Below, piece by piece: positions 1 through 7,374 of a stretch of DNA of 49,491 bases. The stretch is from an uncultured Collinsella sp. (GTDB lineage Bacteria; Actinomycetota; Coriobacteriia; Coriobacteriales; Coriobacteriaceae): assembly GCA_900757595.1 (NCBI GenBank), contig CAAEOL010000046.1:1-49491 (forward strand), given 5' to 3'. The notes under the pieces were generated by a model that had not been told where the DNA came from, did not search any database, and saw only the letters and a list, made by a program, of their open reading frames with translations. Each line of letters starts with the position of its first letter. Position 1 is the first letter of the stretch. The position numbers and the translations under genes are program-made.

Positions 1-243
1 ACTGCGCGTGCAACGGGGACACGCGCCTCCTTTTCGGTTGACTCCACCAGTTCGTACAGAGACTTTTCGATTTCCCGCTTTGATTTGGAGGTCTGTAATT
101 CCATATTTCTGGAATACGGCACGAGGCTGAGCTTCGAAATCGCGTCTTGCGTCGGTAGATTGTTCCGCGTCCGCGACCAGTTTTTCAAGGGCGCTAAGCT
201 GGGACTGTATTGAGAGTTCGTTTAGGTGGTTCACATTGTCCAT
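1..243 (-). CDS. Edge-truncated unrecognised ORF, possibly frameshifted
   Basis: An ATG at 243-241 on the minus strand opens a frame of 81 codons that runs off the left edge. The N-terminal part looks helical and coiled (LSALEKLVADAEQSTDARRD). Near 85-95 a second minus frame becomes the more protein-like one, reading SKREIEKSLYELVESTEKEA, with its own ATG at 104-102. Either one gene carries a single-base frameshift there, or the real start is the second ATG. The second frame resembles the first helix of TetR-type regulators, but too little is visible to name it. It is divergent from the DUF1648 gene at 318. Confidence 0.3.
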   Translation of the reverse strand, partial: MDNVNHLNELSIQSQLSALEKLVADAEQSTDARRDFEAQPRAVFQKYGITDLQIKAGNRKVSVRTGGVNRKGGACPRCTRS

Positions 244-317
244 AGCGGTGACCACCAATGTTGAATAGCTGTCTTGAAAGACTGTGTATTTATACTTGAT
301 TTAAGACGGAGTGGAAT

Positions 318-971
318 GTGAGCGCGCAAGGAGATGCGGAATCGATGAGAGCCTCAAAAAAAATTACCGCAGTGTTATCATCCTTCATCCTCTCTATTCT
401 TCCATTTCTGATTCTATGGGCGGCTTGGTCAGTCCTCCCTGATACAATTCCCGCTCATTGGAGTGGGGGTGTGGTTGATCGATGGGGTAATAAGCTTGAA
501 TTGCTGGTTGTTCCGCTGTTTTCTCTGATTGGTTCTATTGCAATTTCTGTGTACCTTATTGTTTCCACGCGGCGAAGAGAGTTCGCGGATTTCTCTGTTC
601 GAATGCGACGGGACTTTGTTGCGTGCTATATTTCTAGTCTTCTTTTATCGACAACCTGCTCAGTGATAATTGTCGTTTGGGTTCAGTTGATTCTTGCGCA
701 AAACACTGCGGTTGATGGGGGACTTGGACTATCGATCCTGTATTCCCTTCCCGGGCTATATGTGATCTTGTGCGCCTTGCCGCCTTTTTATGCGAGCGGC
801 GAGAGCAAAAAGGCAGAGCGCCTGATAACAGTTCTTATTGGCGGCGCGGAGATTGTTCTTTGTGGAATAGTGCTTGAAGGTTCGGCTGCCTCTTATGCGA
901 TGATTGGACTGATGATTCTGTTCTGTGCGTTTGAGATTGTGTCACAGGTAAGGGATAGCCGGTCCTTATGA
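318..971 (+). CDS. DUF1648 domain membrane protein
   Basis: This 217-residue protein has about six hydrophobic segments, roughly at residues 17-38, 60-80, 103-128, 138-160, 170-190 and 193-213. The first extracytoplasmic loop carries the DUF1648 signature LPDTIPAHWSGG...DRWGNK. The domain occurs in the SdpI immunity family and in many Gram-positive membrane proteins of unclear function. The GTG start at 318 has GGAG six bases upstream. An internal ATG at 345 with AAGGAG about eleven bases upstream is a real alternative. Lower GC and different codon use from the core genes to the right fit cargo of the integrated element. Its role, perhaps envelope stress or immunity to a peptide, is inference only. 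Confidence 0.7.
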   Translation: MSAQGDAESMRASKKITAVLSSFILSILPFLILWAAWSVLPDTIPAHWSGGVVDRWGNKLELLVVPLFSLIGSIAISVYLIVSTRRREFADFSVRMRRDFVACYISSLLLSTTCSVIIVVWVQLILAQNTAVDGGLGLSILYSLPGLYVILCALPPFYASGESKKAERLITVLIGGAEIVLCGIVLEGSAASYAMIGLMILFCAFEIVSQVRDSRSL

Positions 972-1075
972 GCAGGATAAGGGCGCACTACGGGCGCCCG
1001 GGATTTTGCGGCGCAACTCGGCGTGCCGAGTTCGTTTCCGCTGGCAGCGTGGGCAGATAAACCGAAAGACTGCCG

Positions 1076-1121
1076 CGGCCCGCCGTCATACGCGCCTCGC
1101 GCGCCGTATGACGGCGGGCCG
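1076..1121 (-). terminator. 17-bp perfect hairpin after the mob operon
   Basis: CGGCCCGCCGTCATACG at 1076-1092 pairs perfectly with 1105-1121. It lies just past the stop of the coupling-protein gene at 1149, in the direction of minus-strand transcription, so a terminator is likely. The pyrimidine tract beyond it is weak. Two smaller hairpins (around 984-1002 and 1016-1033) follow. An oriT-like role cannot be excluded. Confidence 0.5.
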
Positions 1122-1148
1122 TTTTCGCAGGCAGGGCCGTATGACGCA

Positions 1149-3107
1149 TCAGAACCCGTCGGGCGCGGCGGATACCTTGCGCTTCCTGCCGCCGGACGGC
1201 GACCCCTTGGGCTTTTTCGGTTTCTCCGGGAAGCGCCACACCGGTGCCGGGGAGGTGTTCCGGACCTCCCCCTCGAGCGCCCGCGCGAGCAGCGCGCCCT
1301 CGGCCTCCGGCGACGTCATGCCGAGCAGCGGTCCCAGGAACGTCTCGGTGATGTCGCGGCTGGCGAGTGCCATCGGGCCCTCCGCGTCGATCACGAGCGC
1401 GCCGTTCTCGCGCGCGCTCCAGGCCATGAGCTCTGACGGGGTGATCAGCGGCCGGCGCGCCACGGAGAACGACTTGCCGGACGAGGAGCTCTGCGTCCCC
1501 TTGGTGGAGCTCTGCCCGGTCGTCTTGACGCTGTAGTCGCCGAGACGCTTGCTGATCTCCTCCGCCTCGCCGACGGACTCCACCGAGAGGACGACCTGGG
1601 TGTCGAGCAGCGCCAGCAGCGCGTCCGACTCCGCCCTGGAGTAACCGCATCGCGCCTCGAGCAGATGGGTGTTCTGGAGCACGAAGACGACGTGCAGCCC
1701 GATGCTGCGGACCTCCGCGAGGTCGCCGAGGAGACGGGGGATCTTGGGGATCCCGGACCCCTCGTCGATGGCGAGCAGGGTCTCCGCCGGCAGCCTGCCG
1801 CCGGACAGGCGCGCGATCTCGCGCAGTGCCGACAGCGCCTGGGAGAAGATGCACGAGACGAGCGCGCCGCGGTCGCCGCGGTCCGTCGCGCTGGCGATGT
1901 AGAGGATGGTGGGCCTGCGCCCGACCGATGCGAGGTCGACCTCGCCGTCCCAGAGCATGCGGCTGGCGTCGTCGTCGCAGAAGGACATGAGGTAGTTGCG
2001 CGCGGTGGAGACGAGGGCCTCGCCCCCGCCGCCGTTCGACGAGGCGACGAGGAGGAACTGGCGCGCCGGGTTTCCCGCCGGCAGGTCCGCGGCGAGCTCC
2101 TCCAGCGACTTTACCGCGCTCTTCCCGTCGCGGGGCTCCAGGAGCGCGAGCACGGTCGAGAGGTTCCGGGCGCCGTCGGGGATCCGCCCGTCCGTTATCG
2201 CGAGCAGGCAGAGGCCGGTCAGCAGGTTGCGGCTGGCGTCCGTGAAGAACCTCTGGCCAGAGGAGAAGGCGTCGGGCACGATGGAGGACGACAGCTCGCG
2301 GAGCTCGGCCACGGCACCGGCGACGCCCTCGGTCCCGAGTGCCGCGATGGCGCGGTCGAGGGGGTTGAACCTCGCCGACTTGACGGGCTCGTCGAGCCGG
2401 ATGGCGACGACCTCCATCCCGGCCCTCCTGGCGAGCGGCTCGGTCCATGCGCGGATCTCGGACTTCGGGTCGTGGACGATGACGGAGGTCGGTACCCCGT
2501 GGGCGTTGCGGTCGATCGCAGCCGCAATTGATGGCGCCAGCGCGCGTCTGCTTTTGCCGGCGCCACTGCCCGCCCTTATGAGGCAGTGGACGGCGGGGAC
2601 CATCGCGATCCCGCCGCCGATGCAGCCGGCCGCCACGAGCCCCTCCGCGGCGGCCTTCCCGTCCCAGGGAGGGCAGCGCCTCGCGACCCTGGAGGGCCTC
2701 GACTCGAGCCAGGCGTCCCCGTGCGTGCGCGTGGGCGCGCGGTCGCCGGCGAACGTCCCGTCGTGGAGCCTCGCCCATGAGCGGCCCCAAGAAACGAATC
2801 CGAGCGCGAGGACGGAGGCCGCGACGAGGGCGAGCGCCGCGAGCAGCTCGCCCGCCTGGCCCGACGCCGCCGCATCGGCGGCCGCCTCGAGGGGGCCGCG
2901 GAAGACGTAGTCGGGCTCGGGCCCCGGGTCGGCCGTGGGCAGTCGCAGCAGGACGGAGAGGCCCGAGATGAGGGATAGAGTCCACCACCTGGCGTAGTCC
3001 CAGGCGCCGGCGGTCGCGGTGCAGGCGATGGTGGCGGCGACGCCGTGGGCCGCGAGCGTGCCGGCGAGTTCCTTTTTCATGTCGCGGTTGAAGGATTTTG
3101 GTTTCAT
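1149..3107 (-). CDS. Type IV coupling protein, VirD4/TraG-like
   Basis: This 652-residue ATPase would couple the relaxase-DNA complex to a conjugation channel. Two membrane-segment candidates lie near the N-terminus (about residues 21-57 and 88-106). A Walker A motif, GSGAGKS, is at 180-186 and a Walker B motif, LLAIDE, at 444-449, as expected for T4CPs. The ATG at 3107 overlaps the relaxase stop by four bases (ATGA), implying translational coupling. The same frame stays open to 3362, but that extension is inside the relaxase gene and is Arg-rich shadow sequence. The Ser/Lys-rich and basic C-terminus (about 600-652) could be a substrate-interaction tail. Very high GC gives long false ORFs in the other frames. 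The hairpin at 1076-1121 probably ends the operon. Confidence 0.88.
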   Translation of the reverse strand: MKPKSFNRDMKKELAGTLAAHGVAATIACTATAGAWDYARWWTLSLISGLSVLLRLPTADPGPEPDYVFRGPLEAAADAAASGQAGELLAALALVAASVLALGFVSWGRSWARLHDGTFAGDRAPTRTHGDAWLESRPSRVARRCPPWDGKAAAEGLVAAGCIGGGIAMVPAVHCLIRAGSGAGKSRRALAPSIAAAIDRNAHGVPTSVIVHDPKSEIRAWTEPLARRAGMEVVAIRLDEPVKSARFNPLDRAIAALGTEGVAGAVAELRELSSSIVPDAFSSGQRFFTDASRNLLTGLCLLAITDGRIPDGARNLSTVLALLEPRDGKSAVKSLEELAADLPAGNPARQFLLVASSNGGGGEALVSTARNYLMSFCDDDASRMLWDGEVDLASVGRRPTILYIASATDRGDRGALVSCIFSQALSALREIARLSGGRLPAETLLAIDEGSGIPKIPRLLGDLAEVRSIGLHVVFVLQNTHLLEARCGYSRAESDALLALLDTQVVLSVESVGEAEEISKRLGDYSVKTTGQSSTKGTQSSSSGKSFSVARRPLITPSELMAWSARENGALVIDAEGPMALASRDITETFLGPLLGMTSPEAEGALLARALEGEVRNTSPAPVWRFPEKPKKPKGSPSGGRKRKVSAAPDGF

Positions 3108-4447
3108 CTCGTGATCGTCCTCTCTATCCTGTTTGTAATCTTCAGCGCGGTGACGCTCGACGGCCCGGTGCCGCCGGAGGCGAGGATCCTCAAGGTCGCG
3201 GCGATGAGCCGCAGCGCCCTCTCGCCGGCCTCGTCTCCCATGTCGCGTCCTCTGGCGTCCCGTGTGGCTTCCCTGGCGACCAGGGTCGCCATCGCGGCGG
3301 CGCGCCCTAGGGCGGTGCCTGCCGACGGGGCGCGCCTGAATGCCCGGTCCGCCGTGGGACACCCCCTGAGGTCTGCCGGCTCGAGGGCCCGGCCGTGCGC
3401 GGCCTTTCGCGTGATCCTTTCGAGGCGCGCCTTCGGGATGCAGGCCCGGGCCTCGGTGGCGAGCCCGGCCTCCCGCCGCCTCTCCGTCGCGGGGCCGGTT
3501 TGGGGCGCGGCGCGTCGCGTCGGCATCTCCTCACGGGTCGGCGTTCTGTCCGGGACCATGACCCGCAGCGCCGCGTTCTCGCACCGGAGGCCGAGGCCGG
3601 CGGCCGCCTTGCGGATGTAGACATCCCGCGCCTCACCGGTCAGGCACTTGAGGTCGGCGCACCTCTCGACCGCCTTCCTGTGGCGCTCCAGTGCGCCGGC
3701 GAGCGCGGGGGAGCCGGATGCCGCCCGGTCGAGGGCCTCCCTCAACGCGGCGGAGGCCTCCGGGTGGAAACGCCTGAGGTGGGCGGCCTCGATCCTCCCG
3801 CTCGGCGGCAGCTCGATATCGAAATGGTTACGGTCGATGCGGGCGACGGCGTCCAGTGCGGCCTCCCTCGCGAGGTCGCGCTCGATGTACGCTTCCCGCA
3901 GCAGCGGCGCCATGGCCTTCGAGGAGATCTCGAGCCTCGCCGCCTCCATCTTGCCCTTTGGCAGCAGGGAGTCCCAGTCGCCCGAGCGGTCGACCGTGAG
4001 GATGTGGACGTGGTGGCTCGTGCCGTTGACGTGCATCGCCGCGTAGTACTCCACGCGGCTCTCGGGCACGCCGGTCATCTCGGAGAAGAGCTTCGGCCAC
4101 TCGGAGCGCACCAGGGCCTGCCACGCATCCAGGCGGTCGAGGCCGGCACCGGGGGCGATGTCGTTCGGGACCGTGACGACGGTGGTGAGCACCGCGCCGC
4201 CGTTTTGGGCGATGGCGCGCCTCGCCTCGGCGACGGCGACCGGGCCGTCGGCGCCCCAGAGGCCGCCGGTCGAGCCGGTCCTGTTCGCGGCGTAGGCGGC
4301 CAGGCCGTCGACGCCGAGCCTCCTGCCGTCGGCCTCGCTGACCTCGATGACGACGCCGCGGCGGGTGCCGGCGTATGCCGCCAGGCCCGCGGCGGACGCC
4401 CCCGCGCGGACGACGGAGTGGTTGACGATGACGGGCGGGCTAGCCAT
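3104..4447 (-). CDS. MobL/MobP-type relaxase
   Basis: This 447-residue protein would nick the element at its oriT and stay bound to the 5' end during transfer. The histidine cluster HVNGTSHHVHIL at residues 139-150 (H139, H146, H148) matches the metal-binding triad of rolling-circle relaxases. The N-terminal segment (AAYAANRTGSTGGLWG, then ARRAI and DAWQALVRSEW) matches the layout of the MobL (MOBP-type) relaxases of Gram-positive elements. A catalytic tyrosine is probably among Y25, Y52 or Y134-135, but I cannot fix which. The C-terminal half is Arg/Ala-rich and helical. The gene overlaps the MobC-like gene by 8 bases upstream and the coupling protein by 4 bases downstream. Confidence 0.85.
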   Translation of the reverse strand: MASPPVIVNHSVVRAGASAAGLAAYAGTRRGVVIEVSEADGRRLGVDGLAAYAANRTGSTGGLWGADGPVAVAEARRAIAQNGGAVLTTVVTVPNDIAPGAGLDRLDAWQALVRSEWPKLFSEMTGVPESRVEYYAAMHVNGTSHHVHILTVDRSGDWDSLLPKGKMEAARLEISSKAMAPLLREAYIERDLAREAALDAVARIDRNHFDIELPPSGRIEAAHLRRFHPEASAALREALDRAASGSPALAGALERHRKAVERCADLKCLTGEARDVYIRKAAAGLGLRCENAALRVMVPDRTPTREEMPTRRAAPQTGPATERRREAGLATEARACIPKARLERITRKAAHGRALEPADLRGCPTADRAFRRAPSAGTALGRAAAMATLVAREATRDARGRDMGDEAGERALRLIAATLRILASGGTGPSSVTALKITNRIERTITR

Positions 4448-4901
4448 CGGCGCGCTCGCGCGCGTGGAGCTTCACCTCGTCGATGCGGCCGAGGCCGGCG
4501 CGGCTGAGCTCGCCGGCCTGCGCGAGGTAGTTCTTCCAGATTTCCGCGACGGGGACGTCGTCGAGCGAGGCGTATGAGGCCTTGAGGACGTCGGCCGACA
4601 TGAGGCCCGCCATGATGGCGGCGGTCATGGGGCGCGAGAGGACCGCGGCGATGCGGTCCTCGGTGGCGTCGAGCTTGCGCTCGATGTCGAGCGCGGCGAC
4701 GTCCATCCGCGCGTCGACGACGCCGCGGATGAAGCCCGCGACCTCGTTGCCGTAGAGGTCGAGCCCCTCCGCGGCGAGCGCCGAGCGCAGAAGCGAGCGG
4801 ATCTCGTCGCTGACGTTGGAGTTGTCGAGCTCCGCCCGCGTCTTGAGGGCGATGTAGAGCTTGTGGTCGATTTTTACGCTGATGGTTTTGGTTTCGGCCA
4901 T
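4440..4901 (-). CDS. MobC-like relaxosome accessory protein
   Basis: This 153-residue protein starts with a probable ribbon-helix-helix region (TKTISVKIDHKLYIALKTRA, then NVSDEIRSLLRSAL). The fold is typical of small DNA-binding proteins that help a relaxase at oriT and often repress their own operon. The rest is helical (KLDATEDRIAAVLSRPMTAA). The ATG at 4901 is preceded by AGGAG. Its end overlaps the relaxase start by 8 bases, so the three mob genes form one translationally coupled unit. The family call rests on fold-like features and position, not on a strong signature. Confidence 0.65.
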   Translation of the reverse strand: MAETKTISVKIDHKLYIALKTRAELDNSNVSDEIRSLLRSALAAEGLDLYGNEVAGFIRGVVDARMDVAALDIERKLDATEDRIAAVLSRPMTAAIMAGLMSADVLKASYASLDDVPVAEIWKNYLAQAGELSRAGLGRIDEVKLHARERADG

Positions 4902-4917
4902 AGGGTCTCCTCATAAA

Positions 4918-4941
4918 ACAGGGGGCCGCTTGGCCCCCTGT
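4918..4941 (-). terminator. Hairpin between the 52-aa gene and the mob operon
   Basis: ACAGGGGGCC pairs perfectly with GGCCCCCTGT across a 4-base loop. On the minus strand it is followed by TTTTA and lies just after the small gene ending at 4947, so it has the form of an intrinsic terminator. It also sits immediately upstream of the MobC-like ribosome binding site. This is a common place for oriT, so a transfer-origin role is an alternative. Confidence 0.6.
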
Positions 4942-4946
4942 GGTGT

Positions 4947-5105
4947 CTATTCGTCTTCCGTGTACGTAATCGGATAGCCTTTTGGCGCTTTAGCCGCCGG
5001 CAAGGGCGTATATGCGATGAGCTCGTTTTTGATTCGGACGGCATCGAAATCAATCAACTCTGCAATTATTTCAATGGGTCCGGCGTTGAATTTGTTAATA
5101 CCCAT
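4947..5105 (-). CDS. 52-aa small protein, unknown function
   Basis: This frame runs from ATG at 5105 to TAG at 4947 and encodes 52 residues, beginning MGINKFNAGPIEIIAELIDF and ending PITYTEDE. CGGAG six bases upstream of the ATG is a good ribosome binding site. A terminator-like hairpin follows the stop, and the Xis-like gene lies 43 bases upstream. I do not recognise the family. The N-terminal half could form an amphipathic helix, and the C-terminus is rich in Pro and acidic residues. Its position between xis and the mob operon suggests a role in control of excision or mobilization, which is inference. Confidence 0.6.
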   Translation of the reverse strand: MGINKFNAGPIEIIAELIDFDAVRIKNELIAYTPLPAAKAPKGYPITYTEDE

Positions 5106-5148
5106 GTTTGCTCCGAGCTCAGTTGGTCTTAGCCGGCGCTCGCTACAT

Positions 5149-5355
5149 TCAGTTGACGCCGATGTAGCTAAGAACGCTGTCGCGATTGATGCGCCACAGC
5201 TTTCCGCACTTCACGGCTTTGAATGTTCCGTTCTGGCAGAGTCTGTAGACGGAGCGGTCACTGATACCGAGCAGGTGGGCGACAGGCATCGGGTCAACGA
5301 TGTCTGGCATCGTGCGAAAAGCATCAAGAGTGATGCGTTTGCTCTCAACTTCCAT
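5149..5355 (-). CDS. Excisionase-type helix-turn-helix protein (Xis-like)
   Basis: This 68-residue protein has a MerR/Xis-type DNA-binding helix-turn-helix. The motif MPVAHLLGISDRSVYRLCQNGTF is followed by a wing, KCGKLWRINRDSV. That is the layout of the excisionase family domain, which binds DNA near att sites and directs integrase towards excision. The ATG at 5355 has AAGGAGG eight bases upstream. It lies about 170 bases downstream of the integrase gene, on the same strand. Confidence 0.8.
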   Translation of the reverse strand: MEVESKRITLDAFRTMPDIVDPMPVAHLLGISDRSVYRLCQNGTFKAVKCGKLWRINRDSVLSYIGVN

Positions 5356-5529
5356 TTCGACCTCCTTTCTGTCTGCTGCTGTCTCTTTGAGGTCTAGTCT
5401 GGAGCGTCTTGGGTGACGGATTCAAAAACGCGGTCATGGCGGACGATACGGACCCGATGGACTGAAATGACTTACTACGGAAAGGTATAGGAAAGGCCAC
5501 GATGCGGTATCGCGGTCTTCGATTGGGTC

Positions 5530-6756
5530 CTATCCAGCTTTTGGATACTGTGAGGCGCTCTTATAAAGGCGCCCTAGGGCGTCCATTGCCGATGCAGTTG
5601 CCTTCGGGTCGGCGCTGGCGTATCTATCTAGGGTCATGGAGGCTTTGGAGTGACCCATCAGGCTTGCGAGCGTTCTTGGGTCTACGCCGTTGGCGACAGC
5701 GTATGTTGCGAAGCTGTGCCTTAGGTCATGGAAGGTCACCGTGTTCCTATTTAATACTCCATGAAGGTTCAGCGCCTTAGAGAGCGCACGCCACGCGTCA
5801 TTGACCCTAGGCGGCTTGAGGAACGAACCGTCGGGAAAGCCCAGCACGAACATCTCCCCGCTGAATTCAGTCCCAAGCCTGGTGCATTCTTCTTCCATGT
5901 CTTGCTTGCGCGCGGCTAGATCGTGCATGAGGTCCTCCGGGCAATTCGGAATTGTCCGTCTACTGCTGACGCTTTTGGGACCTTTGATGTAGAACTCGGT
6001 GTCGGTGTGCCCGATTGCGGCTTCCACGCGAATCGAGGAATGGGAAAAGTCGACACATTTCCATTTCAGGGCGCAAAGTTCACCTCGACGGAGTCCTGTA
6101 TACAGGGCGATTTTCGCGGCTAGAATTGCCGGGACATCTATGGATGCGTTGAGGGTGTTTAGGACGCGCGCTCTTTCCCTTCCGGTAAGTGAATTCGGTC
6201 GTCCGTAGTTGGCATCCTCGTTCTTGGGAACCTTGGCCCATGCGGCAACATTTTCCGAGACTAGCTTTTTCCTTAGCCCGTATTTCAATGAGCCCCTCAA
6301 CAGCCTAAGGGAATTGCATGCAGTTGATCTCGCATGCTTCTTTGCCATTACGCTGACCCATTCCTGAACGTCTTCTTCAGTCAGATCCTCTAGGGGGATG
6401 CTGCCAATATAAGGTTCGATGTTTCGGCGGAGCATGCCTGAATAGCCGGTTGCGGTTGAACGTGCGATGTCGGCGCACTCCATTGTTATATAGCTAGACA
6501 CTAGTTCGGCGACTGAAATCGAGCTCGTTGGTTTCATTGCCTTGGCTTCCGCTTCTGCATTCAGGTGAGCGCGGATGGCCTCGGCTTCCACCATTGCAGC
6601 ATCACGATGTTTATGGCTTCGACCTTTATCGCGGCCTCGATGCTCAAGAAGTTGGGTCTTCTTGCGCCAGGTTCCATCCTCGAAGTAGGGGAACTGCGCG
6701 CGCCAGCGGTCGCTCATGTACTTATATATAGATGAGGTAGCGTATTTCTCTTCCAT
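5530..6756 (-). CDS. Tyrosine site-specific integrase
   Basis: This 408-residue integrase has an N-terminal arm-binding-like region, an SAM-like core-binding domain (about 80-170) and a C-terminal catalytic domain. The catalytic set is visible: R223 in TGLRRGEL, HDLRH at 343-347 (H343, R346), H369 in LMGHS and the nucleophile Y379 in LDRYAS. The ATG at 6756 is chosen because GGAGG lies five bases upstream; a longer frame from 6777 lacks a ribosome binding site. The gene starts about 155 bases from the tRNA-derived att site, the usual arrangement. Three TGTGCAAT repeats lie in its upstream region and could be arm-type binding sites. It would catalyse integration at, and excision from, tRNA-Thr. 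Confidence 0.93.
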   Translation of the reverse strand: MEEKYATSSIYKYMSDRWRAQFPYFEDGTWRKKTQLLEHRGRDKGRSHKHRDAAMVEAEAIRAHLNAEAEAKAMKPTSSISVAELVSSYITMECADIARSTATGYSGMLRRNIEPYIGSIPLEDLTEEDVQEWVSVMAKKHARSTACNSLRLLRGSLKYGLRKKLVSENVAAWAKVPKNEDANYGRPNSLTGRERARVLNTLNASIDVPAILAAKIALYTGLRRGELCALKWKCVDFSHSSIRVEAAIGHTDTEFYIKGPKSVSSRRTIPNCPEDLMHDLAARKQDMEEECTRLGTEFSGEMFVLGFPDGSFLKPPRVNDAWRALSKALNLHGVLNRNTVTFHDLRHSFATYAVANGVDPRTLASLMGHSKASMTLDRYASADPKATASAMDALGRLYKSASQYPKAG

Positions 6757-6766
6757 TGTTCCTCCG

Positions 6767-6797
6767 TGTGCAATCACGTGTGCAATGACTGTGCAAT
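6767..6797. repeat. Three direct repeats TGTGCAAT upstream of the integrase
   Basis: TGTGCAAT occurs at 6767-6774, 6779-6786 and 6790-6797, spaced 12 and 11 bases, about one helical turn. They lie just upstream of the integrase ribosome binding site and within 150 bases of the att core. Phased short repeats here are typical of integrase arm sites or an autoregulatory operator. Two overlapping small palindromes (6810-6819 and 6815-6828) follow. Confidence 0.6.
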
Positions 6798-6910
6798 TTG
6801 ACTGTTTCGGAGACGTCTCAAGTGAGACTATAGGCGGAAAATGAAAGAAAAACGCGAGGTCACGGTCGGCATAGTCGCAGATGAACGCTAATAAACGATA
6901 AGGACACCGA

Positions 6911-6953
6911 TGTAATCAGTGGGTTGCAGGTTCGATTCCTGTCACTGGCTCCA
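6911..6953 (+). other. Right attachment site: 3' fragment of tRNA-Thr(UGU)
   Basis: The sequence is the 3' part of a tRNA from the anticodon onward: TGTAA of the anticodon loop, TCAGT (3' anticodon stem), a variable loop, a T arm with stems GCAGG and CCTGT around TTCGATT, the acceptor strand CACTGGC, discriminator T and CCA. Anticodon TGT reads Thr codons. The bases before it (CACCGA) do not continue a tRNA, so this is the duplicated end left by integration. T at the discriminator matches the other tRNA-Thr of this window. Confidence 0.85.
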
Positions 6954-6963
6954 TGAGAGTTTC

Positions 6964-7005
6964 GGGCTCTGTTCCCCTGTGGGACAGAGCCCGTTTCTTT
7001 TTTGG
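6964..7005 (+). terminator. Terminator downstream of the att site
   Basis: GGGCTCTGT pairs with ACAGAGCCC around a short loop and is followed by TTTCTTTTTT. It was presumably the terminator of the original tRNA-Thr gene. The insertion has separated it from the tRNA's 5' half. Confidence 0.85.
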
Positions 7006-7045
7006 CGACAAGTCGGCGGGTTTGGCGCAACCTAGCTTCAGGTTT

Positions 7046-7182
7046 GTCTCGATCTGTAACACGAAGGGGCGGAAAACCGTTCTTACTGTTACAGATTGAG
7101 ACGTAAGCTGGGGTCTCTGCGAAACATCTCGATCTGTAACAGATAGGGGAGAAAATGTTCTCTAAATGTTACAGATTGAGAC
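7046..7182. repeat. Tandem pair of palindromic elements (CTCGATCTGTAAC family)
   Basis: Two elements of about 57 bases each have near-perfect terminal inverted repeats. GTCTCGATCTGTAAC at 7046-7060 pairs with 7088-7102, and TCTCGATCTGTAAC at 7127-7140 pairs with 7168-7182. The interiors are related (GGGG, then AAA, then GTTCT at matching positions), so these are two copies of one element. They do not resemble a gene. Confidence 0.75.
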
Positions 7183-7215
7183 AAAGGCGGGAACGAACCC
7201 AGCCGTTCACCTTGG

Positions 7216-7327
7216 GCGTGGATTATCGGACGTACGAGCGTGGAAAATCTTCCGCCTAGTGAATGAGCGTGGATAATCTGCCACTTTGGATTCGATGGCA
7301 CGGCAAAGTGGGAGATTATCCACGCTC
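7216..7327. repeat. Large palindrome (GAGCGTGGATAATCT) with two partial copies
   Basis: The 24-base arm GAGCGTGGATAATCTGCCAC... at 7265-7288 pairs with 7304-7327 with a single mismatch. Partial copies of the arm precede it at 7216-7227 (GCGTGGATTATC) and 7236-7250 (GAGCGTGGAAAATCT). The region has no credible coding frame. Confidence 0.75.
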
Positions 7328-7374
7328 GATTTTGCCTGGGAAGAGCAATCTTCTGTCTGGGAAGCCCGATCACG

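Larger units (their letters stand above)
1..6953. mobile_element. Integrated mobilizable element, right part (left end off-window)
   Basis: A tyrosine integrase and Xis-like gene lie beside a 43-bp fragment of a tRNA 3' end at 6911-6953, which is the classic end of a tRNA-targeted element. A relaxase, coupling protein and MobC-like protein make it mobilizable. No type IV secretion channel genes are visible, so it is either an IME relying on a helper or an ICE whose remaining genes are to the left. The tRNA fragment is on the plus strand and lacks its 5' half, so the reconstituted tRNA should lie at the left end. No intact copy is seen in 1-1000, so the element continues off the window. Base composition is patchy: the mob genes at 1149-4901 are very GC-rich, while the integrase and the DUF1648 gene are much less so, suggesting modular assembly. 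Confidence 0.82.

Noticed and set aside
988..2988. Long Arg/Gly/Pro-rich open frame (666 codons) on the minus strand
   Set aside because: It overlaps the coupling-protein gene in another frame, has low-complexity Arg-rich composition typical of very GC-rich shadow frames, and lacks any family motif.
7046..7327. Possible CRISPR array (repeated units about 80 bases apart)
   Set aside because: Only two copies of the first unit, related interiors rather than unique spacers, and no cas genes. The units are inverted repeats, not direct repeats with spacers.
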